Part shown: piece after piece, positions 11,691-22,950 of the stretch
Position numbering within the stretch: position 1 is the stretch's first letter
How the letters are laid out: the number at the start of each line of letters is the position of its first letter
Assembly (NCBI GenBank): GCA_020086605.1
Contig: JACBWW010000089.1
Location: 1,081,890-1,145,889, forward strand
Direction: 5' to 3'
Length of the DNA stretch: 64,000 nt
DNA from: Lanius collurio
Lineage: Eukaryota > Chordata > Aves > Passeriformes > Laniidae
Translations under genes and position numbers: made by a program
Notes under the pieces: generated by a model
The model's database searches: none
What the model saw: only the letters and a program-made list of their open reading frames with translations
What the model was told of the DNA's origin: nothing

Positions 11691-12769
11691 GAGACAAATC
11701 CTGCCTCGTGCTAAACCCCTCTTATCTCTTTCCATTTGCAGGAGATGAAATGTCCTCCTGCTCAGAGCACAGGGAAGAGACTGGAGCTGGGCTGCTTTCT
11801 CCACAACTGTAGAACTACGGTGAAATGGGGATTCTTTGTGTTTCATTGGCTTCTCTGAGGAAAACAGCGACCATGAGATGAGACAGCCTCAGGCTGAGTG
11901 CAGCTCCCACCACCCAGTTCTGCCAGCTCCCTGCAGCTGGGCCTGGTTCCTTCCATCTCATCCTGCCTCTCAGCCCCAGCTCTGGGAGGCAGGAAAGCTT
12001 TGCTCCACAGGACTCAGGTCCCTCCTCAAGCTGCTTCTAAGCAGTCTCTTCCATTTGTGCTGAAGTGCTGTGTAGGAGCCCTTGTCACTCATCTCAGCTT
12101 GCATCCAGCATGTTCCCAGAACCTGGGCATGGGTATAGATGAGCTGTCCATGTGGGAACTTGTTGGGCTCTCAGAGCACCTGCCCCTTTGGGGTCTCACA
12201 CAAAGGGTGCCCCCGGTGTCCCCTGAGGTCTGTGCAGTGGGGAAGTTTATTCTGCACTATCACTGGCAGTGTTTCTGTTCTCCTGACACTTTTCAGACAG
12301 GTTGGTAGGCTCTACCTCGTGCAGGTGTCCATCTCCCTTTATCTTCCACCTACCTGAGGTATGCACAGAGCCTGTGACACACAGCTGAGTGATTTTTATT
12401 CCCTCCACTTGAGGGAAGTAGCTTACAATGTTTTAAACTGGTGCTCTGTGATTGACTCATGCCACCTATTTCTGAAACGCAGCCAACAAGGTAAGAGAAG
12501 ATTTAGAAAAGTGTCCAGATCCATTTAGGACAGGAAGGGAGCCCAAAAGATGGAAAAAATACTGTAAAAAGCCAAGCCCAGCACGGCTGCTCAACACAGA
12601 GCCATCCTGTGAGAGTGTGATGTTCCTTCCTGCTTCCTGTTTTATTTGTTATGGAAACTGTTGGTGCAGTTGGTGGGTTCTCCCCAGGGGCAAAGGAACT
12701 GCTCTAGGAGCTCTGCACACCTCCAGGCAAGGTCCTTCCCATGGAGCAGGTGAGGGGAGCTGCTCAAGG
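11691..12769. other. Unique noncoding sequence
   Basis: No repeat recognised. Open frames of up to 136 codons (11898-12308, plus) have no domain resemblance. Confidence 0.55.
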
Positions 12770-12836
12770 AGGTACTTTTCCAAAGGCATGCCACAGGGAT
12801 CAGGGCTCAGTCCAGCCTTTTTAGTTAATTAATGAG
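12770..12836 (+). pseudogene. Decayed CR1-like reverse transcriptase fragment
   Basis: Translation in the frame of 12617-12832 gives GMPQGSGLSPAFLVN followed by stops. This matches the conserved LINE reverse-transcriptase motif GVPQGSVLGPLLFN (palm region). Upstream and downstream sequence has decayed beyond recognition by eye. The motif is short, but its order and length are specific. It is a relic of an older, longer CR1 or L3-like element and cannot be functional. Confidence 0.5.
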
Positions 12837-15800
12837 GTAAAAAATGGGGTAAGCAGCATGTGAATGACATGGAGGGTGAAAGGAAGAGGGAGCCATACCA
12901 AGGGCCAGAGGAGGTCCCAGGTTCCAGCCTGACCAAACTGAGCAGGGCTGAGCTGTGTCTGCCATGGGCTCAGGTTCAGGTTTTGTGAGTAAAAGCAGGG
13001 AGCTGGGGCTGAGCCTGGACAGCCTGAGCTGGGTGTGTGAGGGCAGCTTTGAGGCGAGTGTTGGCTGCTCTGCTCCAAACCCCAGGTTTTCTGCAGGCCC
13101 ATCTTGTAAATATTAAAATGCAGGAGTAGTGGGCCCAGCAAGTCTGGGTGGGGATTTGCTGGCAGGGAGGAGAGCAGAGTGTGTGTGAGTTGCATGCCTC
13201 CCTCTCACGTGCCTGCACCCGTATGTGCACGTCTCCCAATGCCTTCCAGAGAGATTTTAATCCAGAGAGCACTGACAGCCTTGCAGGCATCAATCACCCA
13301 GCGCCGCACGACCCCTGCAAGGTCAGGCAGCGTTATCAGCCTCCCCCTCGGAGCAGCGTTTTGTGCCTCTGCCAGGAGGGATGGGCAGAGGGAGAGCGGC
13401 TCCTGAGTGTGTGGGAGATTTCCTGCAATCAGAGCTTTCCAGATTCCTAGAGGCAGGGATGGGATCCAGGTCTCCCGGAGCCCCGCTCCCTGCCCTGACC
13501 ACTGGAAACACTTCCTCCCCACAGAAACCTCACCGTGAAACCACCCAGCGGAGCAGGGCTTTGTAGTTTGGCAGGCACAGCACAGGCTCTGCTCTACCCA
13601 ATCCGCAGGCGCATTTTTGGGGTTGCGTGTTTACTGAAATCTTGGCTTTGCCAGCCTGCAGAGAATAAAAGTTGATTGTTGAGCAGCCAGGGCTCGGCGT
13701 CGCCCTGCCTGTACGTGTAAATACCCTGCACAGCCAGGCCAGGCCGGGGGGGATGTCTGTGGGGCCGCAGCCTGCTCTGTGAGAGCCTTGTCTCTGCTCT
13801 GTGCTCAACACGGCTCTGGTTACCTGCTCTCACTGCAGCTTTTCTGGCTTCTCCAATCCTTTCCTTGGCTGCTCTGGCTGCAGGGCCTCGTGATAGCTGG
13901 CTGGATTTATTTATTTAATAATAAAACTTAAAGAGCGGGTTGTTTTCCAGGCAATGGCTGTCTCTGTGGAGCCAGGTCACGATGCGGTTAGTGTGGAGGG
14001 AAGCAGGGCTGCTTGGGGAGCTTAAAATCTGCCAATCCCACTATTCCTTCTTCCCCTCAGCCTTCTCCCAGTAACCCCTTCCTCCTGCACTGGCAGGAAA
14101 GTTTATGATGCCATGCAGGCTGTCCAGACCTTGCCACTCCCATCTCTTTCAGGATGTGGCAGGGACAGTAGAAGAGGGAGTTCACAACCCAAGGCTACAA
14201 ATGGGGCAATATGACAGTAAAGAGAAGATGCTGGAACACAAGGAGTGGGCCTTTGGTTATTTCTCCTGTGCAGATCCCTACAGCTGTCACAGCACGTGCC
14301 TCCTGTCTCTCACCCTCTTCTATAAGGGACAATAGCATCCTCCCCATAGGGCTTAGCAGTGTTGTCTTCATTCTCATGGCTGGGAAGCAACCACACTCCT
14401 GTGGAGGATGGATTAGTCAAGGGTTTGAAACAAAAGTCAGAGGTTTGTGCTCTGGATCCCTACCTGAGGCATCTGCTGGTCCTAATCTGAAGGTCCTCCC
14501 CACCCCCAGCCTCACACACGGTACCCCCAGGTGAATGGGCCACTGTGCTGCTTTAGAAGGCTTTGTTTTCTTCATCCCCATGGAATCCTGAGTGGTGTGG
14601 TACTGCCTGACAGCACTGCTTTGGGCAGAGGTCAGGCAAATCACTCCCACTCCATCACCAGGGCTTTCCTCCCCTTGGGATTTACAGCTGGGTGAGGAAA
14701 CCCACCTCCATCACTCTCTGACCTGGGCTGGGCAGTGTTCAGGTGCACCTTACAGACTTCACAGGTTTCCAAGAGGCAGGAATCTGTCACAGCACAGCTC
14801 TGTGCCTCAGGGGAGTTGTTCCCTGAAGGTTTGGCTGCAGGAATAAATCTGTTCCTCCACATTCTGCCCATAAAACTGATAACACTGAGATTGCTTTACA
14901 CATCAGCAACAGAATGGAGACAGCAGAGGCAATCAGGACCCAAAATAATTATGTTTATCATCTATAATCATCACACAGAGTCTAACAGCACATTAGCACT
15001 TCCAGCAGGCAGTTTTCAGGAGCAGGGAATGCTGGCAGTGTTTTGGAGGATGCGCTGATTATTTTAAAGGGCACCAGCCACAACTGAACATGCCATGGGG
15101 GATTCTCTGAGCTGCCAGCACTCCCTTTTCCTGCATGTCTGGGGAACAGGAGCAGGGCCAGTGCTGCACCATCTCTGTTAGGTGTTACTGGGTGTAGTTT
15201 CCAGACTCAGGCTGTGGAAACAACAACTCAGCCTCTTTCTGACTGATCCCAGGGATTTGGAAGGTGTAATCTGGAAGAGCCTACAGCTGCTTGAACCCCT
15301 CTCTATGGAAGGGGTTATTCCAAGGCAAGTCTCTCATATTTTCCCATGTGATGCTGCCTCTGCTCCTCCCTATTTTCCTGCCAGTTCTGGAATACATAGC
15401 CCTGAACAAAGACTTCGGGGCTGAGCTCCCTGGTGGCAGAACTACCCTCCCCTGTGCTCTGCAGACCCTTGGGTGTGTGGGGCTACAAACATCCAAGCAA
15501 ATCCAAGTGATCTCAGTTCATAACAGGTCCCTGAAAACATCTGCAAGCAGCAAAACCCAACACCCTTCAACCCATGTCCTGCAGCATGTTCCTCTCTCTC
15601 TCTCCTTGTGCTGCACTGCTAGGGAGGGCCAAGCTTTGCAGCAAGGGAGAAGAGGCCAGAGAAGGTCCTGGCCAGGAGGAATGCAGTCAGTCACTGCATT
15701 CAGCCTTTTGGTGGAAGGGCTCAGTAACAGTGCTTGGAAGGAAAGGCCTTGGAGACAGATTTGTATGTGGAACTAGTTGGAACCCCATCAAAAGCCCACG

Positions 15801-18653
15801 ACGTCTCATCTCTTCAGCAGAACATCTGAGATGCTGCACATTTATCTATTTACTGGGATGTTCCAGGTTATAAAGTGGATTTATAAGCCCTTGTTTTCCA
15901 TGATGATCCCCAGATGAAGGTGTAAAATCCCTCCTCACAGGATGCCAGTCCTGAGGTGTCTCTGGGTGTAAGGGAGGGGCAGTTCCCATCCTGTGTCTGT
16001 CACTGGGACCTGGTGTTTCTCCTGCAGACACCATCCCACAGCCAAGAACTGCTTTAGCAAGGCTCTTAGGAACTGCTTTCAAACCTGGAAGGGATTTTTG
16101 GAGCCAAACATTGATCTAAGTGCATTCTTACTGAAATTCAAATGCAAACCAGCCAGCCTTTCACTCCAACATTTCAGCTTTCCTTCAGATTGCTTTTCCA
16201 GGGGCACCCTCTGGCTTATCTGCAAGACTATGGGAATGCTGTCAAGACAGGAGCCATTCTCCTGTCTGGCTCAGGGACTGGGCCAGAAGGGTCTGTGCTG
16301 TGGGTATCTCATGCCAGTGAGCTGAGGAGGAGAGCTGAGCTCCAGGGAGTGCCCTGGGGCTGGCCAGCAGAGCCCTGCTGTTCCCTGTGCAATTGAGACT
16401 TGCCTGTGGTGTCAGGGATGTGTAGTTCCACACTCAGAGGATAATGGGGTGAAGGGACACTCAGGGAGTCTCCAGAGCCAGCTTCAAAGTGAGGTCCAGT
16501 TGGTCTGGACATCATCCAGTCAGCTTTTGTGTGTCTTCAAGGACAGGGATTGTTCTGCCTCTCTGGGCTGCTGTCCCAGATAATTGGTTTTTCCTGGAGC
16601 ACAGGGCTCAGTACTGAGTGTTAAATCTTTTCCAAAATCTTGGCCCTTTCCTATGCTAGCAGAGGTTCTGCTTTCATAGCAGGTTTATCACTAGCTTAAC
16701 ACCCACCAGGCTTCCCCTGTGCTCCTAGAGCTCCTCCAGCCTCTTTGTGGGCTTTTCCAAGTGCAGAAGGGATGATGCCAGCTCCCATCCCAGCATGTAC
16801 CCAGGGTGGTTTAGAAAGGCACTTTGTAACTTGGAACATCACAGTAAATAAATGTGCATCATCTCAGATGTTTTGCTGAGGAGATGAAGTGTTGTAGAGT
16901 TTTGATGGGATTCCAGCTAATTCCACATACAAATCTGGTTCCAGAGCCTTTCCTTCCCTTCGGACCATTACAGAGGACTTGGGGCCAGCCTAGATCACTG
17001 CATGCCCTGGCCCAGCTCAACTAGTCCAGGAAAAGAGTGGGACCAGTACAGTGAGGGGGCCAAATGTCCTTCCCATGCTCCTTTGGGAAGAAAAGGATCA
17101 GAAGAGGAAGATACTGAACCAGTGATGGATGCACCTGGGGGAGCTCCTGTGGTAGATCCTCAGCATGGGAACTGCAAAACCAAGCTTTGTGGTGTGGAAT
17201 TGTACCAGGGAAAAGGGGGGGAGGCTTGTCCCAGAGAGCTCCTGCCAAAGTGTGAGACTGGTGGAGGTGAACAGAGGAGCAGTGAGGGGATCCTGACTGT
17301 GATCCTGGTGCTGTGCTGGCAAACTTGCTGTAGAGTCACAGCAAAAGGAGGTTTGGAAGACAAGTGAGGAGCTTTGTGGGTGTTTTTCCCTGCTAGAAGC
17401 ATGAATAAAGAAAAGCACGACAGTGCTTCCTTGGAAATCTGGTGGGTGGCCTGGTGCTATGAGCTGATAGAAGGTGGGGACTCATTCCTTCATAATGAAT
17501 GAAAGAGCACAGATGGGGAGAGGCAAGGAAAGGCCTTCAGCACTGGTATAATTAACTTACTCCTGAGAACACTGGGATGGGCTTTTCTCCTAATATGATA
17601 GAGAAAAGAGAGGATGCTTGACTGAGAGTAAGGAGAGAATGGGAATTGTGGAGGTGAATGTGGTTGTCTGTCTGTTCCTGAGACACTTGAAGCAAAGCCT
17701 CCGGGCCAGCTTCAGGAGCAGACGGAGAGGATGGATTCCCTGGTCTTGGGGGGGTGGGCTGCACCTCCTGGGGGGCTTCTCCAAGCTTAATCCACAGCCC
17801 TGAGCCCTTGGCTTGGAGGAGGAGGTGAGGAGCCAAGCCCCCTTCCCAGCAATAATGACTTCACACCTTGACTTTTTCCCCACGAGCCTTTTCTCTTGCA
17901 CACTAACGAGTCTGAGCCTACTTCATTGTGCCTCAGTAATTGTGCTTTTAATTATGCTGTGTGTCTACCACCATCTGTTGTGCTCTTTTCAGAATCTGTT
18001 TCAGTTCTGATATCCCCTTTTGAGATGAAGGGACCACGAGTGCCCACAGTACCCAAGGTGTGGATGAATCATAGATTTGTCTGTTCTGTTCTTTGCTTTC
18101 CAAATGATTCATTCCACTTGATCTGTTTCTTGATGGTTGCTGAGCCTTGAGCTGACATTTTCATGGAACTGACAGCTTTATGTGGAAAAATGAGGGCTGA
18201 GAGGAATGAAACCGGTGTCTGTTGGAAAGAAGAATCCCGATCTTTTCGAGATGAGTTTATTTGGACAAGGGCTATCAGAGGACTCTGAAAGGAGAGGTTA
18301 CAATAGCTCCCAGTGTGGATGTCCCTTGGAGAGGCCAGCATGCAGTTGCTGGTGTTGGCACGATGCTGGGGATAGACGGGTAAGGGCAGCATGGCACACG
18401 TGCCCCTGGAGCAGGGCTGCAGGGCACAGGGACATCGAGCCAGGAGAGGCAGCTGGAAAGGCTCCAACTGCAATAAAGGAGATTAAGAAAAGCAAAACAA
18501 GGTTAATGAGCCAGAGAGCTTGTTAGGAAAGGAGGACAACTGCAAGTTTGGGCAGAGGATGTCCAGCAGCATCTGGGAGGGGGTTACATCCGGGGGTTGC
18601 AGTGAACTGGGGTGCCCAGCAGCATCCCAGGCTGCCCCTCACAGTTCAGTTGT
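12837..18653. other. Unique noncoding sequence
   Basis: A long stretch without recognisable repeats. AT-rich patches lie near 13905-13930 (atttatttatttaataataa) and 14940-14990. The longest frame is 161 codons (15291-15776, plus). AATAAA words occur near 16852 and 17402 without an associated supported exon. Nothing else can be supported. Confidence 0.5.
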
Positions 18654-18842
18654 GTACGGAGGGAATGGCTGGAGCTGTGTCAGGGAGGGTTAGGTGGGAA
18701 ATCAGGAAAAGGTTCTTCCCCCAGAGGGTGGTGGGGCACTGCCCAGGCTCCCCAGGGAATGGCCCCAAGGCCACCACAGCTCCAGAAGCATTTGGACAAC
18801 CTGGGGGTCCCTTCCAACTGAGGATATTCCATGATTCTGTGA
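18654..18842 (+). mobile_element. CR1 LINE 3'-end fragment with internal deletion
   Basis: Landmarks: gctggagctgtgtcaggg, aaatcaggaaaaggttcttc, cccagagggtggtggggcac, aagcatttggacaa, and the end gtcccttccaactgaggata then ttccatgattctgtga. The usual roughly 70-base segment between the aagcatttggacaa block and the terminal block is missing (ggacaacctgggggtccctt), so the copy is internally deleted. It belongs to the subfamily whose tail reads ccttccaactcaggatattc. Confidence 0.85.
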
Positions 18843-20039
18843 AGTTAAGCTTGTGGATCAGATGGTCTTGCTCACCCACTTTAAGAGGGAAGATGGAAGG
18901 TGAAAGCAGGGGAGAAAATGGAGCGTTTGGTGGGTGAGAAGGACAGGCTGAATGCCGGTGTATTTGGGGTGTAGGGTAAACGTGGCTGAATCCGAGGGCT
19001 GGAGTCTTGCAGGAAAGGTGGCTACAGGAAGACCAGGAGGTGATAACCCACAAGTGGCCTGTTCTCATTTTTAGGATAAAGGAATAAAACTGTAATCTGG
19101 GGAACTCTTGATGTGGTTCTGGCACCTTTTGGCTGGGTAAGGAGCATCTTTTCCTTTCACAAGGCAGAGTGGTTTCCTCTTTATCCTGTCTGTCCCTGCT
19201 CTCACTCCTTTCCCCTGGTGTGCAGGGCTGTTCTGGCCCATCCCACTGCTGATACTGGGCTATGTCTGGTTCTGAGCACCTTTTTCTCAGCAGGGTGACC
19301 TCTTATTTTGTATTCTTTGCCCTCTAGAGCTCTGTCACTGGTTGGGCCCACAGACCCAGCCCTAACACCCCACAGTGTGGCTTTGTCTCACTGCTGTGCC
19401 TGTTCTGTGCATCTGCAGGATGCTGCAGTTGGCTCTGGTTTGGATCTCTGCATGGGATGTGGCAGAGTGGGTATCATACATGGTGCCAGACCCTCAGTAG
19501 CCTTAGGAAAGTCTTGTTCCATCCCAGGCCAGAGAGAACATCCCTTGACCTCTGGCAGCTGCTCCTCATCTTATCTTCTGAGCATCTTTTAAAAATATTT
19601 TGGGCTGCCCTGATGTGATTTCCTGATGCCCTTTCTGCCCTTGCTCTTTCCCCTGGGCCTGCCACCTTGGTGCTTCCGTGTCACCCATGGGCCTAGGAGA
19701 GGAAAAGAACCTCCTGAGCCTTGGTTTGCTGTCCCTGTTCCAGCTCCTGGACACCTTCCACCTCCAGCTTCTCTCTGAGGGAAAGGATTGTCCTTCTGCT
19801 CTTGCTGGTTTCCTATGCAGGGAGGATGGAGAACATAAATAGCTGTCAGATCAGCTCAGGGGCTCTCTCGCTGTCCTCCCTGCATTCTCCTGTACCTGCA
19901 GGGTGAGGAGCCAAGCACCAGTCGCAGGACAGGACTGGAAATGAGGTTCCTTCAAAAACCACTTCTATTGAGCTCAAGGCCAGAATGGGAAATCCACTGT
20001 GTTTCCATTAAATCCTGTCTGTATCAATCCAGGAGTGGG
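18843..20039. other. Unique noncoding sequence
   Basis: No repeat or exon recognised. The minus frame at 18646-19125 runs antisense through the CR1 and is spurious. Confidence 0.55.
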
Positions 20040-20260
20040 GCGAGAGGTGCCGGGATCCCAATAGGCCACTAATTAATTACCAACCCCACTCTCTATTGGC
20101 AAGGCAGGGCCCTTCTGATGGTTAATTAGGGTGGGAGCCAAGGAGAGGCTCTGTCTCAGAGGCAATCCGTTAACATTCCCTCTGGCTTCCTTCCTCGCAG
20201 ACATGTCCTGGCACTGCGAGGGGAAGCCAAGGCTGAGCATATGGCTCACTGTGGAGCTCT
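20040..20260. promoter_or_regulatory. Candidate conserved noncoding block
   Basis: Contains two homeodomain-type clusters (ccactaattaattacc, gatggttaattaggg) and a CCAAT-like word (ctattggcaagg), followed by GC-rich sequence. It lies just beyond the exon-like segment on the minus strand (downstream in that orientation). Functional status is inference. Confidence 0.25.
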
Positions 20261-20295
20261 GACCTTCCCGGAGCGGCTGGAATTCCCCTCAAGTG

Positions 20296-20673
20296 TCACT
20301 CAAAGCTTACCTGATGTGACATTCCTGGGAAAACAAACCCTTGGTGAAATAAAAAAAGGGCAGGACTGATGGTCCTTTCGGGTAGGGGCCCCGGCCAGCT
20401 TCGTTGCCCCAGCTTTGACTTGGAGGAGGAGGAACTTCGGCTCTGCCACTCCCTGTGATAGAGCCGGGCCCTCGAGTGTTCCTCAGGGGCCGTGGCTGTG
20501 CACGAAGGTGGATACGGAGGGGATGGTGCTGATTCGCCGTCCTCAGGGCAGTGGCTCCAGTAGACTTTGTCGTTAAGGTGACTACTTGAAGAAACTCCAA
20601 AGCTGGCCAGGTAGTAGTTCCTGATAGAGCAACCTGGTTCATTTTTCTTAAAAGTTTGTTGGCTCGTTTTAAA
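20296..20673 (-). other. Exon-like open frame with strong splice donor
   Basis: On the minus strand a frame stays open from the TAA at 20674-20676 to a TGA at 20296-20298. Just before that stop is a near-consensus donor, CAG|GTAAGC, with the junction at 20311/20310. The 121 codons to the donor read as a polar, Ser- and Pro-rich peptide, including SFGVSSSSHLNDKVYWSHC and LYHREWQSRSSSSKSK. I recognise no domain. There is no good acceptor or in-frame upstream ATG, and a second frame is also open (20307-20705, beginning with TTG). It may be a noncoding RNA exon, a diverged coding exon, or chance openness in a CpG-containing patch. Confidence 0.22.
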
Positions 20674-20753
20674 TTATTATTTTCTAGGGATTTTTTTACT
20701 CCCAAGGGTCTTTTCGGCTCTAGTTTGCATATTCAGCCCCTTTTCTTCTCTTC

Positions 20754-20887
20754 TTTTTTTTTTTTTTTTTTTTCTTTATCTACTACTCTTCAGCAGGCCA
20801 GCTTCGAAAGGGGTAAGGAGGGGGTTGTAAATGCAAGCCCTGATAAGAGGCCGGTTTCTTCACAACTAAGTGCTTTTTTTTTTTTTT
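20754..20887 (-). repeat. Paired T tracts (poly-A on minus strand)
   Basis: T20 at 20754-20773 and T14 at 20874-20887 are separated by about 100 bases of non-repetitive sequence. Read on the minus strand, each is a poly-A tract, and upstream of both is an AT-rich stretch with two copies of ttgtagctttgt. The arrangement could reflect nested retroposed RNA copies or simple expansion of T tracts. No target-site duplication could be identified. Confidence 0.7.
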
Positions 20888-22836
20888 CTTAAACTGCAAG
20901 AGGAATTTTAACTTACAAAGCTACAACAAAGCACAAAATTACATTTAAACAAAGCTACAATGTAGTACAAAATAAATGGATAATTGTTAAATCGATAATC
21001 TGGTCCCTTATTTATAACACTTGGCCCAAGTGCCAGCAGTTGCTCTTCCCTCATGTTCTTCCTTCCTGTGCACCGTGGACAGCTGAGAGACCTGGGGTGG
21101 TGCAGCAGGAAGGAATCCCCACCTGTGACTTCCCTGTGGGCTCTGTGCTCCGAGGTGATGAACAGCAGCACAGCTCCATGCGTGCTCCCTGCATGGCTCT
21201 GGAAGTCCCAGGGGCTGCAGGACCATGGATCAGGGTACCTGAGGCAAACACCATACAGGTCTGTTGGGATCTCTCCTGTCATCAAACACATTTGGGGTGA
21301 ATCATGGTAGTTCAGAACTGTCCGGCTGTTCTGGGAGTGAAATCCGTGGCTGGCTGGCCTGAGAGAGACCTTGGATAAGTGAAATGTAAATGCTCAGAGT
21401 GGCTTGCCAAGATCTGAGTGGGAAAAACCTTCCCTGGAAGAGGATTTCCCATCTTGTCCCAAGGAGTCCCAGCTGCTGAGTGTGTTTTGTTGTCAAGGCC
21501 TCGTGTCTGGGATTTGCGTTTCCCAAGACCTTGAAACCCATTCCCCTCCCCAACTCCTCGTGGAGCTGGATGCAGCCTGTCTCCAGAAATCCAGCTGTTT
21601 GCTCCTTCTCTGGAATCAGAGAATATTGCTACTTTTTTTCCTGGTGATCTGCAGTGACCTAATTATTTAATTTGCATTGCAGCCTCTTCCTACAGCGCTT
21701 GCCAAAGAGCTCATCAAAGCCTCACAGCCCCAGCGCTGGGGGAGCTGGATTATTAATCTCTCTCTACTCAAGGTTAGAGGAGATGTTTCCTCCTCTCATG
21801 GACAACTCTTCCAGACAAATCTTTGGCCTTTCCACTCAAGATCAGCCGCTGGGAGGGCATTGGAGTGATGCTTATTCTTAACATCAGGTTCCTCCAGGCT
21901 GCACTGGAATATCACACAATTAATCCTTGGCATAACTTGATCCATTTGGTTTTGGGATGACTGGAGGAGTGTCTGGTCTCCCTTGTTCCTTGATAAAAGG
22001 AGGCTCATAAATAACCAAATTCCTCCTGTGTCAGGGAGATTGGTGCTGAAGGCTAATGCAGGGAAAATCTGTCACCTCTGGCTGTGATTTCCCAGATCTG
22101 TCATGTCCAGGAGCTGTGGCAGTGCACGGAGCAGGGGGGATGTGGGAGGTGGTTCAAGCCCATGTCCTGCACTGGGATTTCATGTGTGTGCCTGTGCTGT
22201 GTGCAGGAACAGCTGCTCGGGCCTGACTCTGCCCAGAGCGCTGCTCCACAGGAGTGCAGCATCTGGGAAGCAGTGTCCAGCCAGCCCCAGGCACTGCCTC
22301 CCTTCTCTGGGGGGTTCTGTGGGGGCAGCATGGTGCAGAGCTGCCTGTGGGACCAGGACCAGCAGTGGGTCTAAACCCACTAAACCCCCTTGGCCACCCA
22401 GTGACCCCACTCCAGGAGATCATTTGGAGGAATGTCAAAGGACAGGGAAATAGGAAGAGAGCAGGAGACACTGGGAGTGTGTTGGAAGTTGCTGTCAAAG
22501 TCAAGGGAGCTGGATCTGGCTGGTACTGGATCCAGCATATGAGTAGGGCAGGAGACAAGTGAGGTGGTTTAGATCCCCCCCATTGCTTCCTTACTCTGCC
22601 ACTGCCACTTGCTCCCCCAGCACCACCATCCCAGGACCTGTGCCCTGCCCAGGGGCTCCTCACTGTGCAGTCCTTGGGCTGGAGAGCAGCACCCAGCTCC
22701 CCCCATCCCACTCTGCACCTGTGGACTGCTCCTGTGCCTGCTGGTGCCCAGCACGTGCCTCTGCTCCCGGGCAGCAGCTGCCAAATCCATTTGCTCAGCA
22801 GGTGTGTTCTTGCATTCACTAGGAGAATAGGCTTTT
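20888..22836. other. Unique noncoding sequence
   Basis: AT-rich to about 21010, then mixed. No repeats recognised. The 221-codon minus frame at 22154-22819 lies in GC-rich DNA that is also open on the plus strand. Confidence 0.55.
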
Positions 22837-22950
22837 GGGAAGAGAGGGGGGAGAGAACAGAGGAAAAAGTGGAGGGAGGGCAGGAGGAAATAAAAGGAAG
22901 TGGAAGAGAGAGGGAAAAAGCAGCAAATGATTGGAAGAATTAGAGATGGA
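22837..22950. repeat. Polypurine-rich tract
   Basis: About 110 bases with very few pyrimidines on the plus strand (agagaggggggagagaac, gtggagggagggcaggagga, aagagagggaaaaagcag). It is low-complexity sequence that could form a triplex or a phasing bias. No regular repeat unit. Confidence 0.7.

Noticed and set aside
22154..22819. 221-codon minus-strand open frame
   Set aside because: Peptide shows no domain; the plus strand is equally open in the same GC-rich DNA, and no splice pattern fits.
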